Shown: positions 1 to 7,262 of the stretch, piece after piece | Layout: each line of letters begins with the position of its first letter | How positions within the stretch are numbered: the stretch's first letter is position 1 | Assembly: GCA_026989095.1 (NCBI GenBank) | Contig: JALSKA010000170.1 | Coordinates: forward strand, 1 to 56,918 | Direction: 5' to 3' | Source of the DNA: Ardenticatenaceae bacterium | GTDB lineage: Bacteria > Chloroflexota > Anaerolineae > Ardenticatenales > Ardenticatenaceae | Length of the DNA: 56,918 nt | Translations under genes and position numbers: made by a program | The notes under the pieces: model-generated | What the model was told of the DNA's origin: nothing | The model's input: the letters and a program-made list of their open reading frames with translations, nothing else | Database searches by the model: none

Positions 1-1
1 A

Positions 2-331
2 GCTGGCACGGCTCTACCCCAACTTACCAGAATCACCTTGATGAGGTGCGAGGTTTCGCGCGCTCATATTGCACCCGACGCTCCGGACTTCCCCCCGGCG
101 ACAGAGTACTGCCGGGCGACGCATCGGCATAAAGAGAAGCTGTACTGGTACGATTCGTTTCCCCATCCCAACGACCCTTCCCTGGCCAGCACCCATCCGC
201 ATCACAAGCACGTGCCGCCGGACATCAAACATCATCGCATTCCGGCTCCGGAACTGAGCTTTACTCGTCCCAATCTGCCGTTTCTGATCGAAGAGGTTGA
301 ACGCGAGGTGCTATCACAGTTTGAAAGCTGA
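2..331 (+). CDS. TumE/DUF6516-like protein, N-terminus cut by window edge
   Basis: The frame is open from the window edge to the TGA at 329-331, so the true start probably lies upstream; a TTG at 38 or ATG at 41 are internal alternatives. The C-terminal half (YDSFPHP, THPHHKH, then a hydrophobic stretch ending LIEEVE) resembles the HH.H signature and C-terminal helix of the TumE family (formerly DUF6516), which is found as the toxin partner of some toxin-antitoxin pairs. No antitoxin partner can be seen because the upstream sequence is missing. The first 40 residues do not fit the family well, so an upstream frameshift is possible. Family assignment is from memory of the motif, not from a search. 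Confidence 0.5.
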   Translation, partial: AGTALPQLTRITLMRCEVSRAHIAPDAPDFPPATEYCRATHRHKEKLYWYDSFPHPNDPSLASTHPHHKHVPPDIKHHRIPAPELSFTRPNLPFLIEEVEREVLSQFES

Positions 332-358
332 GTGTGTGGGAAGCGTCGCACCCTGCAC

Positions 359-1348
359 TTATCCTTCCACAACGATCAACTGAGTTCTATCATCCCCATT
401 CACGAACCCATTATTCCTCCACGAAGTGGCACGCAGTTTTATCTCATGCTGACCAGGACCGAGGAGCAAACTTGTGGACATCATCAATTGTTCTCCAATT
501 CCGGGTTGATTGTTCCATCTATGGCTACTAATGACCGAGTTGCCATCGACAAAGACAGCAGCAGCAAAGAATGCGGCAGTGGAATTGTTCTGAACCCCTA
601 TTGAAGCGTGGATCGTTACGATCATTTCTCTCTCCAAATTTATAGTGAGCGACAAAGCATCATACCATGTATGGGGGTTTGGCATAGGTACGTCAGTAGT
701 TGCAACAATTCTGGTGATTCGCCGTGATAACTTCAGGCTTGTCACCGCCCCGTCCGCGATCTTCTCCGTCGTGATGCTCCCATCCGGCACCGTCAGCGCC
801 TGCACCGCCCACGGCACGCTCCCCAACTGCACCCGCGGCTGCATCTCGTCATCCGTCCCCACCGTAATCCCCAACCACAACTGCTCCCGCCCCGCGATCA
901 CCCCCGCCGGAATGGGCTCCAAACTCCCCAGCATCACGTTGAACAGCCCGTCGCTCACCCGCACGCCGTTGGAGCCGGTCCACTGCTCCTCCCATAGGGG
1001 CGCGCCGCCGGTGGGCACGTCGTAGAGGCGGAAGATCATGTTGTACGTGCCGGTGAGAGGGGGGCCCGCGCTGTCGGCCAGGCGACCCTGGTAGGCGAGG
1101 GTGATGGAGGAGCTCTGTAGGGGCGAGGAGGCACCTTGCCCAAGGGGCAGGGCGCCGGCGGATTGGGCCCAGAGGAGGGCGATCACGACGAGGATCGTGC
1201 CGATGTTGGGGACCAGATGGCGGGTAAGTCGGTGCTGCCATCTAGGTTGGGTTGGTGGCCTCTCCATCTGATGCACAATCTGGCGTTCGGCACGGTAACG
1301 CTCGTACGCTTCGACCAGGTGATGCAGAAGACTCTTGCGCTCGTTCAT
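359..1348 (-). CDS. Membrane-anchored hypothetical surface protein (329 aa)
   Basis: Function unknown. The start at 1348 follows a good ribosome site (AAGGAGG). A basic N-terminal region of about 45 residues precedes one transmembrane segment at about residues 47-65 ([15 protein letters not shown]), so the rest is probably outside the cell. Residues about 85-180 (YQGRLADS...[13 protein letters not shown]...GLFNVMLG) match a domain common in secreted proteins of Chloroflexota. Residues about 195-215 ([19 protein letters not shown]) look like the short surface/tail-fibre linker repeat ADGAVTSxKL. The last third (359-720) is clearly more AT-rich than the rest of the gene and the neighbourhood, which suggests a chimeric or recently acquired C-terminus. 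It is divergent from the toxin-antitoxin pair at 1454. Confidence 0.7.
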   Translation of the reverse strand: MNERKSLLHHLVEAYERYRAERQIVHQMERPPTQPRWQHRLTRHLVPNIGTILVVIALLWAQSAGALPLGQGASSPLQSSSITLAYQGRLADSAGPPLTGTYNMIFRLYDVPTGGAPLWEEQWTGSNGVRVSDGLFNVMLGSLEPIPAGVIAGREQLWLGITVGTDDEMQPRVQLGSVPWAVQALTVPDGSITTEKIADGAVTSLKLSRRITRIVATTDVPMPNPHTWYDALSLTINLEREMIVTIHASIGVQNNSTAAFFAAAVFVDGNSVISSHRWNNQPGIGEQLMMSTSLLLGPGQHEIKLRATSWRNNGFVNGDDRTQLIVVEG

Positions 1349-1383
1349 GATTCGGCCTCCTTCCTCGCTTATGGATCCCCTGT

Positions 1384-1412
1384 TTGACTGCGCCGATTTC
1401 TACGGCTACAAT
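1384..1412 (+). promoter_or_regulatory. Promoter for the AbrB/PIN pair
   Basis: TTGACT at 1384-1389 and TACAAT at 1407-1412 are separated by 17 bp, a near-consensus housekeeping promoter. Transcription would start near 1419, about 35 bases before the antitoxin start. Confidence 0.7.
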
Positions 1413-1453
1413 TCACACAAATCCGGCGGGATGCAGGCCTTCCGATCAGCGTT

Positions 1454-1786
1454 GTGAGAGGAGTAAATGGCATGAGCCGGCCGCTCTCATCCCAGCGAAT
1501 CTCCGTTTCATTGCAGACATTAGAGTTACAGCCGGGTGAGCCCTTGACCCTTCCGGAAGATGTGAAGGCCACTCTGGGCCTGGAGGAAGGAGGCACCTGC
1601 TTTATCCTCCGGCTGGACGACATGGTGCTGTTGCTCTCCCGCCCTTTGCAAAGCCCCGAAGCCCTGGAAGGCATGCGCCAGGCGCTGGAGGCGGCCGGTG
1701 TCACCCTGGACGAGCTGCTGGCCGGCCTGGCCGATATTCGCACCCAGATGCTTCGCGAGCGATATGGCATCACCCCATCCCCCTAG
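1454..1786 (+). CDS. AbrB/MazE-type antitoxin
   Basis: A 110-residue protein whose residues about 15-55 (VSLQTLELQPGEPLTLPEDVKATLGLEEGG) read as a SpoVT/AbrB swapped-hairpin DNA-binding domain, followed by a helical tail that would bind the toxin. A second possible start is the ATG at 1472 (MSRPLSS). The downstream PIN-domain gene overlaps its last 23 bases, the usual arrangement of a VapBC-like pair. Such antitoxins bind and silence the toxin and repress their own promoter; a near-consensus promoter lies just upstream. The family is inferred from motif and context. Confidence 0.75.
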   Translation: MRGVNGMSRPLSSQRISVSLQTLELQPGEPLTLPEDVKATLGLEEGGTCFILRLDDMVLLLSRPLQSPEALEGMRQALEAAGVTLDELLAGLADIRTQMLRERYGITPSP

Positions 1787-2221
1787 GATCTTCTTCGACT
1801 CCAGCGTGCTCTTCGCCGCGGCTGCCTCTGCCACAGGCGCCAGTCGAGCGTTGGTGATCCTGGCCGAATTGGGTTTGTTGCGCCCGGTTGTCTGTCCCCA
1901 GGTCTTCGCGGAAGTGGAGCGCAACCTGCAGGGAAAAGCACCCGCGGCGCTCCCTTACTTCCACCGCCTGCGGCAAGCGTTGGATTGGGAAGTGGTGAAC
2001 GATCCACCCCCGCCCAGGTCCAACGCTGCATGCAGGTTATCGCTGCCAAAGATGCCCCTATTTTGGCAGCGGCCATTGCCGCCCGGCCCCACCGCCTGGT
2101 CACGTTGGACGTACATGACTTCGACCGCCCTGAAGTGCGTCGGTCTGTGACATTCCCCATCCAGACCCCTGGTGAACTGATCGCCGAGATCCGCCAGGCG
2201 TTGATTCACGCATTGGGCTAA
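1764..2221 (+). pseudogene. PIN-domain ribonuclease toxin, frameshifted
   Basis: Starts at ATG 1764 inside the end of the antitoxin gene. The first frame gives IFFDSSVLFAAA (first PIN acidic residue) through EVVNDPPP. The reading then has to change frame at a run of five C's near 2004-2008 to continue as AQVQRCMQVIAAKDAPILAAAIAARPHRLVTLDVHDFDR, which carries the remaining PIN motifs (KDAPILAAA and TLDxHDF). One extra C in that run would restore a single open frame of about 152 codons ending at the TAA at 2219-2221. PIN toxins are Mg-dependent RNases. As read, the toxin is broken; a sequencing error in the C run is equally possible. Confidence 0.75.
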
Positions 2222-2253
2222 CACCCCAGCCTACCCAACCTGCGGCGCCCAAT

Positions 2254-2281
2254 TTGACACCTCGGCCGGATGCCCTATAAT
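2254..2281 (+). promoter_or_regulatory. Consensus promoter of the metal-resistance operon
   Basis: Perfect TTGACA (2254-2259) and perfect TATAAT (2276-2281) with a 16-bp spacer. The predicted transcription start is near 2288, placing the palindromic operator at 2304-2327 just inside the transcript. Confidence 0.85.
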
Positions 2282-2303
2282 AGCTGCATGTCTGTTCATT
2301 TTT

Positions 2304-2327
2304 ACATATGAGCATATATTCATATGT
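2304..2327. promoter_or_regulatory. ArsR/SmtB-type operator palindrome
   Basis: Perfect 8-bp inverted repeat ACATATGA / TCATATGT with an 8-bp AT-rich spacer, lying between the consensus promoter and the repressor start at 2368. Its AT-rich palindromic form and position fit binding sites of the SmtB/ArsR family, so the adjacent repressor probably autoregulates here. Binding is inferred. Confidence 0.7.
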
Positions 2328-2367
2328 TAGTGGCCTGGGAGCCTGTCGCCGGGGAAAGGAGGGGGCA

Positions 2368-2697
2368 ATGGACCACGCGGGCTCGGGGAAGGCTCATGCC
2401 GACGTGGACGTGTTGGACGAGGAGACGGCCGCTCGCCTGGCCGAGCTCTTCAGCGCCCTGAGCGATTCCAGCCGGGTGCGCATTCTCTCCGCGCTGGCCC
2501 AAGGGGAGATGCACGTGGGCGCTTTGGCCCACGTGGTGGGCATCAGCGAGTCGGCCGTCTCCCACCACTTGCGGGGCCTGCGCCAGATGCGCCTGGTGCG
2601 CGCCCGCAAGGAGGGGCGCTTCGTCTTCTACTCGCTCGACGACGACCACATCGCCGACCTCTTCCGCTGTGGCCTCGACCACGTGCGCCACGGGTGA
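2368..2697 (+). CDS. ArsR/SmtB-family metal-sensing repressor
   Basis: The chosen ATG 2368 follows GGAAAGGAGG; an in-frame upstream ATG at 2308 lies inside the operator and is unlikely. The 109-residue protein has the winged helix-turn-helix typical of ArsR regulators (ALSDSSRVRILSALAQGEMHVGALAHVVGISESAVSHHLRGLRQMRLVRARKEGRFVFYSL, in pieces), with SAVSHHLRGL as recognition helix. The last helix carries D..H..........H (DDDHIADLF, then GLDHVRHG), the alpha-5 metal site pattern of Zn/Co/Cd sensors such as SmtB and ZiaR. Metal binding would release the operator at 2304-2327 and induce the ATPase gene 100 bases downstream. Confidence 0.85.
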   Translation: MDHAGSGKAHADVDVLDEETAARLAELFSALSDSSRVRILSALAQGEMHVGALAHVVGISESAVSHHLRGLRQMRLVRARKEGRFVFYSLDDDHIADLFRCGLDHVRHG

Positions 2698-2799
2698 ACC
2701 CAAGGGGCGCGTGCGGGGCGGCGGAGCCCTTTTGGGAGCGGGGTATTGGGCACGTCCCGCCCTTGCTGTGAAAGACTTAAAAGGAGGTGAGGAGAGGAT

Positions 2800-5172
2800 A
2801 TGATGAGTGACACGACGTTACGGGTTGAACTGCCCGTCCTTCTGCCGGAAGTGGACCACGAGGAGGACCAGTGCGTCGAGCGCCTCCAAGAGGTGTTGCT
2901 GGAGCACAAGGGCATTCAGCAGGTCCACCTGGTGCGCCAAAACGGCGAGGCCCTCTTCTGCCTCCACTACGACCCGGACTTGGTGACCCTTTCCCAAGTG
3001 CAGCGCCTGGCGGCTCAGGCCGGCGCCCAAGTGGCCCGCCGCTACCGGCACGAGACCCTCCACGTGACCGGCATGGACTGCGCCGACTGTGCCCTGAGCC
3101 TCGAACACATCTTCGGCCGGCTGCCCGGCGTGCTCGCCGTCTCGGTCAACTACGCCGCCGAGGCCATGCGCATCGAGTACGACACGACCCTTCTTAGCCG
3201 GGAGACCATTGTCCAACTCCTGCGGCGCATGGGCTACGGCGTGGAGGAACCCGAGACGCCCAAGACGTGGCTCCAGGAGAACTGGCGCCTGGTGCTCAGC
3301 GTGGGCTCCGGCCTTCTCCTGGCCCTGGGCTACGTGGGCGAGCGCTGGTTGGAGTTCCCCTGGCCCCTCCTGCTCGCCCTCTACGTCGGCGCCTACTTGG
3401 CCGGCGGCTTCGACGCCACCCGCCACGGCATCCACGCCGTGCGCAGCGGCCGGCTCGACATCGACAGCCTCATGGTCGTGGCCGCCGTGGGCGCCGCCAC
3501 GCTGGGCGCGTGGGCCGAGGGGGCCCTCCTCCTCTTCCTCTTCAGCCTGGGCCACGCCCTGGAACACTACGCCACCGACCGCGCCCGCTCGGCCATCCGC
3601 GCCCTGGAGAAGCTGGCCCCCAAGACGGCCCTCGTGCGGCGGAACGGCCGGGAAGTCGAGGTCCCTGTGGCCGAAGTGCTGCGGGGTGATGTGGTCATCG
3701 TGCGGCCCGGTGACCGCGTTCCCGTGGACGGCGTGGTCGTCCGCGGGGAGTCGTCGGTGGACGAGTCCCCCCTAACGGGCGAAAGCCTGCCTGTGGACAA
3801 ACAGCCCGGCGACCAGGTCTTCGCCGGCACGGTCAACGGCGCCGGCACCCTGGAAGTGGAGGTCACCAAGCGGGCCAAGGACACCACCCTGGCCCGGGTG
3901 ATCCAGCTCGTGGAAGAGGCCCAGACGCAGAAGTCGCCCACACAGCGCTTCACCGAACGATTCGAGCGAATCTTCGTGCCGGCCGTCATGGGGGGCACCG
4001 CGCTGCTCATCGCCGTGCCCCCGGCGCTGGGGTGGATGACCCTGGCCGAGTCCTTCATGCGGGGCATGGCCGTCCTCGTGGCCGCCAGCCCCTGTGCCCT
4101 GGCCTTGGCCACGCCCTCGGCCGTGCTCTCGGGCATCGCCAGGGCGGCGCGCGCCGGTGTGCTCATCAAGGGGGGCGTCCACCTGGAGAACTTGGGCACC
4201 GTGCAGGCCCTCGCCTTCGACAAGACGGGGACCATCACCGAGGGCCGGCCAGCCGTGACCGACGTCGTTCCCCTGCCGGGCATCTCGGGGGAGGAGGTCT
4301 TGCGCCTCACCGCGGCCGTGGAGGCCCTCTCCTCCCACCCCCTGGCCGAGGCCGTGGTCCAGGAGGCCCGCCGGAGAGGGCTGGAGTGGCCCCAGGCCGA
4401 AGGCGTCGAGGCCCTGACCGGCCGCGGGCTGAAGGGCTCGCTGGAGGGCGCGCCCGTCTACGTCGGCAACCTCACCCTCTTCGAGACCGTGGGCCTCTCG
4501 GTGCCCGAGGCCGTGCGCCGGCAGGTGGCTGCCCTCGAGGAGGAGGGCAAGACCACCATGATCGTCTACGGCCCGCGGCCCGACGGCAAGGGCTCGGACT
4601 TCCTGGGGTGTCTCGCCCTGGCCGACCGCGTCCGCCCGGCCGTGCCCGGCGTAATCGCACGCCTCAAGGAGATCGGCATCCGGGAGATCGTCCTGCTGAC
4701 GGGCGACAACGCGCGGGTGGCCGCCGCCGTGGCCAAGGCCGTGGGCCTGACCGGCTTCCAGGCCGGCCTGTTGCCCGACCAGAAGGTCGAAGCCATCGAG
4801 GAGCTAGAGGCCCGCTGGGGCCGTGTGGCCATGGTGGGCGACGGCATCAACGACGCGCCGGCCCTGGCCCGCGCCACGGTGGGCATCGCCATGGGCGCTG
4901 CCGGCACCGACGTGGCCCTCGAGACGGCCGACGTGGCCCTCATGGCCGACGATCTCACCAAGATCCCCTTCACCGTGGGGCTCAGCCGCCACACGCGCGC
5001 CATCATCCGCCAGAACGTGGTCGTCTCCCTCGGGGTCATTGCCATCCTGATCCCCCTGGCGACCTTGGGCGTGGCCGGCATTGGGCCGGCCATCACGCTC
5101 CACGAGGGGAGCACGCTCTTGGTCGTCTTCAACGCCCTGCGCCTCCTGCGCTACGGCGGGGAACAGGGCTGA
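2800..5172 (+). CDS. P1B-type heavy-metal ATPase (P1B-4 signature)
   Basis: A 790-residue metal-export ATPase in the inner membrane, preceded by AAGGAGGTGAGG. It has an N-terminal HMA domain with GMDCADC at residues 91-97, four predicted membrane segments before the actuator domain, TGES, the ion-binding SPC motif at 430-432, the phosphorylation site DKTGT at 474, the SSHPLAE nucleotide-binding signature, and GDGINDAP. The last membrane segment carries HEGST at about 768. SPC plus HEG(G/S)(T/S) is the P1B-4 signature, linked in characterised members to Co, Fe, Ni or Zn export; CPC types export Cu or Zn/Cd. The soluble HMA domain is an unusual addition for this subgroup. Control by the adjacent ArsR repressor is likely. 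Exact metal is not readable from sequence. Confidence 0.93.
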   Translation: MMSDTTLRVELPVLLPEVDHEEDQCVERLQEVLLEHKGIQQVHLVRQNGEALFCLHYDPDLVTLSQVQRLAAQAGAQVARRYRHETLHVTGMDCADCALSLEHIFGRLPGVLAVSVNYAAEAMRIEYDTTLLSRETIVQLLRRMGYGVEEPETPKTWLQENWRLVLSVGSGLLLALGYVGERWLEFPWPLLLALYVGAYLAGGFDATRHGIHAVRSGRLDIDSLMVVAAVGAATLGAWAEGALLLFLFSLGHALEHYATDRARSAIRALEKLAPKTALVRRNGREVEVPVAEVLRGDVVIVRPGDRVPVDGVVVRGESSVDESPLTGESLPVDKQPGDQVFAGTVNGAGTLEVEVTKRAKDTTLARVIQLVEEAQTQKSPTQRFTERFERIFVPAVMGGTALLIAVPPALGWMTLAESFMRGMAVLVAASPCALALATPSAVLSGIARAARAGVLIKGGVHLENLGTVQALAFDKTGTITEGRPAVTDVVPLPGISGEEVLRLTAAVEALSSHPLAEAVVQEARRRGLEWPQAEGVEALTGRGLKGSLEGAPVYVGNLTLFETVGLSVPEAVRRQVAALEEEGKTTMIVYGPRPDGKGSDFLGCLALADRVRPAVPGVIARLKEIGIREIVLLTGDNARVAAAVAKAVGLTGFQAGLLPDQKVEAIEELEARWGRVAMVGDGINDAPALARATVGIAMGAAGTDVALETADVALMADDLTKIPFTVGLSRHTRAIIRQNVVVSLGVIAILIPLATLGVAGIGPAITLHEGSTLLVVFNALRLLRYGGEQG

Positions 5173-5186
5173 TTCCCGCCGCCGGC

Positions 5187-5219
5187 CGGGCGGGGCCTTG
5201 GCGCACAGGGCCCCGCCCG
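5187..5219 (+). terminator. Hairpin terminator after the metal ATPase
   Basis: Perfect 11-bp GC stem (5187-5197 pairs with 5209-5219) with an 11-base loop, 15 bases after the ATPase stop codon. No strong T tract follows. Confidence 0.6.
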
Positions 5220-5221
5220 AA

Positions 5222-5249
5222 TTGTCGCCCCCCCGTTTTGCGCTACAAT
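5222..5249 (+). promoter_or_regulatory. Promoter for the aldehyde dehydrogenase gene
   Basis: TTGTCG (5222-5227), 16-bp spacer, TACAAT (5244-5249). The bases around the -10 box (TTTTGCGCTACAATCCCC) closely match those of the promoters at 7047 and 43749. Confidence 0.65.
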
Positions 5250-5303
5250 CCCCTCAGGACCCACAGGAGCCGCGGAACGGCTCCCCCACAAGGAGTTTCC
5301 CCA

Positions 5304-6950
5304 ATGGGCCGGCAGACCGCGCAAGCCACGCCAGGAGAAGTCGTTCACGGGCCCCAGGATGGCCCCCGCCTGACCAGCATCAGCCCGGCCACCGAACAGG
5401 TGCTCGGCCACGTTCCCCTCACCGGCCGGAGTGGCTTGGAGGCCATCCTCCGCGGGGCTGAGGAGACGGCGCGCATCTGGGGCACCCTCTCCCCGGACAG
5501 CCGGCGCGTCTACCTGCGCCGGCTCCGACAGGCCGTGGTGGACGAGGCCGAAGCCATCGCGCGCCTGGTGGCCTCGGAGCAGGGCAAACCCCTGTCCGAA
5601 GCCTATGCCACGGAGATCATCCCCGTCTTGGCCCTGCTCAAGTGGCTGGAGGCCGAGGGGCTGGAGCACCTGAGCCCCCGCCGCTTCGGCGCCACCACCC
5701 CCATGCTGGGGCGCAAGCGCCTCTACGAGCGCTACGATCCCCTGGGCGTGGTGGCCCTAATCACGCCCTGGAACTACCCCTTCGCCATCCCCTTCGTGCA
5801 ACTGGCCTCGGCCCTGGCCGCCGGCAACGTCGTGGTGCTCAAGCCTTCGCCCGTGACCCCCCTGGTGGGCCAGAAGATCGGCGAACTCTGCCGGCGGGCC
5901 GGCCTGCCGGCCGGCGTTGTCCACGTGGTCCACCTGCGCGACGAGGACGCTCCCCTTCTCGTCGAACACCCCAGTGTGGCGAAGGTCTTCTTCACCGGGA
6001 GCGTGGAGACGGGCCGGCGCGTGATGGCCTCGGCAGCCAAGGGGCCCAAGCCCGTGGTGCTCGAGCTGGGGGGCAAGGACCCGGCCATCGTGGCCGCCGA
6101 CGCCGACCTGGAGCGCACGGCGGCCGGCATCGCCTGGTACGCCATGGCCAACAGCGGCCAGACCTGCGCGGCCGTGGAGTGCGTCTACGTCCACCGGGCC
6201 ATAGCCGAGCTCTTCGTCCGCCGGCTGGTGGACGAGGTGGGCCGGCTCCGCGTGGGCGATCCGTTGGACCCGAACACCGACGTGGGCCCGCTGACCACCG
6301 AGGCCCAGCGGCAGCGGGTGGAGGCCCACGTGGAGGAGGCCGTGGCCCTGGGCGCCCGCGTGCTGGTGGGCGGCCACCGTCTCGACGACCGGCCCGGTTA
6401 CTTCTACGCGCCCACCGTCCTGGCCGACGTGCCCCCGTCGGCGCGCGTGGTACAAGAGGAGACCTTCGGGCCGGTCATCCCCGTGATCACCGTGGAAACC
6501 CTGGACGAGGCCGTGGAGCTGGCCAACCGGTCGCCCTTGGGCCTGACGGCCAGCGTCTGGACCACCAACCCTGCCCTGGGGCGGGAGCTGGCCGTGCGGC
6601 TGCGGGCCGGCGCCGTCCACGTGAACGACCACGCCTGCCACTGGGCCGAGCCGCGGGCGGCCTGGGGGGGCGTGCGCCAGAGCGGCTTCGGGCGCGTCTT
6701 GGGCCCCCACGGCCTGCGGGAGATGGTCAACGTCAAGATCGTTTCCGAAGACTACCGCGCCGGCGCCCTGGAGCCCTGGTGGTACCCCTACGGCCCCCAC
6801 GTCATTTCCCTGCTGGCCAACACGGCGCGGGCCCTCTACGCCCCCCTCCGCCGGCGCCCGTGGGCCCTGCTGAACCTGCTCCTGAACCGGCGGGCGCGCC
6901 GGCGCGTTCACCTGCTCGACTACCTGCGCCACCCGCGCGCCTGGTGGTGA
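5304..6950 (+). CDS. Aldehyde dehydrogenase family protein, membrane-tail type
   Basis: A 548-residue NAD(P)-dependent aldehyde dehydrogenase that oxidises aldehydes to acids. Start ATG 5304 follows AAGGAG; the open frame continues far upstream but overlaps the ATPase gene there. Family motifs are PWNYPFAIP, KPSPVTP, FTGS, the catalytic base Glu254 in LELGGKDP and the nucleophile Cys288 in NSGQTC, with the usual 34-residue spacing. The last 60 residues (EPWWYPYGPHVISLLANTARALYAPL...) form an extra hydrophobic/basic tail like that of long-chain (fatty) aldehyde dehydrogenases, which suggests membrane association and a lipid aldehyde substrate. It has its own promoter and terminator boundary, so it is probably monocistronic. 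Substrate is inferred. Confidence 0.88.
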   Translation: MGRQTAQATPGEVVHGPQDGPRLTSISPATEQVLGHVPLTGRSGLEAILRGAEETARIWGTLSPDSRRVYLRRLRQAVVDEAEAIARLVASEQGKPLSEAYATEIIPVLALLKWLEAEGLEHLSPRRFGATTPMLGRKRLYERYDPLGVVALITPWNYPFAIPFVQLASALAAGNVVVLKPSPVTPLVGQKIGELCRRAGLPAGVVHVVHLRDEDAPLLVEHPSVAKVFFTGSVETGRRVMASAAKGPKPVVLELGGKDPAIVAADADLERTAAGIAWYAMANSGQTCAAVECVYVHRAIAELFVRRLVDEVGRLRVGDPLDPNTDVGPLTTEAQRQRVEAHVEEAVALGARVLVGGHRLDDRPGYFYAPTVLADVPPSARVVQEETFGPVIPVITVETLDEAVELANRSPLGLTASVWTTNPALGRELAVRLRAGAVHVNDHACHWAEPRAAWGGVRQSGFGRVLGPHGLREMVNVKIVSEDYRAGALEPWWYPYGPHVISLLANTARALYAPLRRRPWALLNLLLNRRARRRVHLLDYLRHPRAWW

Positions 6951-7046
6951 TCCTTTCCTCCACGCCCCTGCGCCTTCCTGACTGACCTGGCGGCAGAGCG
7001 GCCCTCCCTGTGATCTGCCCTGCCGGGGAAGAAATCGTTTTCCCCC

Positions 7047-7075
7047 TTGACAGCCCCTTGCTTTTGGGTTACAAT
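7047..7075 (+). promoter_or_regulatory. Promoter of the secreted GH13 gene
   Basis: TTGACA (7047-7052), 17-bp spacer, TACAAT (7070-7075). The palindromic operator starts 8 bases later and would cover the transcription start. Confidence 0.85.
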
Positions 7076-7082
7076 GCCCTCG

Positions 7083-7100
7083 AATGGGAACGTTCCCATT
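7083..7100. promoter_or_regulatory. LacI-family operator, copy 1
   Basis: Perfect 18-bp palindrome AATGGGAACGTTCCCATT located at about +1 to +18 of the GH13 promoter. The same GGGAACGTTCCC core is found at the promoter of the lacI gene at 10299. A central CG is typical of LacI-family operators, so repression by that regulator is the simplest reading. Confidence 0.85.
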
Positions 7101-7262
7101 ACCGCGCGGCGACCGACAGCTGCGCGCCCCCTCGCGAGCCCATTGCTGTTTCCTGAGCCGTCGTGCCGGTGGCTGAAGTGAGCCGGTGGCTGCCGGCCCC
7201 GTCCCTGTGCCGACACGTTGGCGGCGTGGAGGAACAACCCACAACCGGAGAGGAGGACTTCC

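Larger units (their letters stand above)
6951..7262. other. Intergenic control region of the amylase gene
   Basis: 312 bases with no gene. They hold a near-consensus promoter, a perfect 18-bp palindrome and a long 5' untranslated stretch of about 180 bases before the start at 7263. I see no other structure. Confidence 0.6.

Noticed and set aside
4032-5303. N-terminal extension of the aldehyde dehydrogenase frame
   Set aside because: It runs inside the ATPase gene and is a G/R/P-rich shadow; ATG 5304 has a ribosome site and starts the family-typical sequence.
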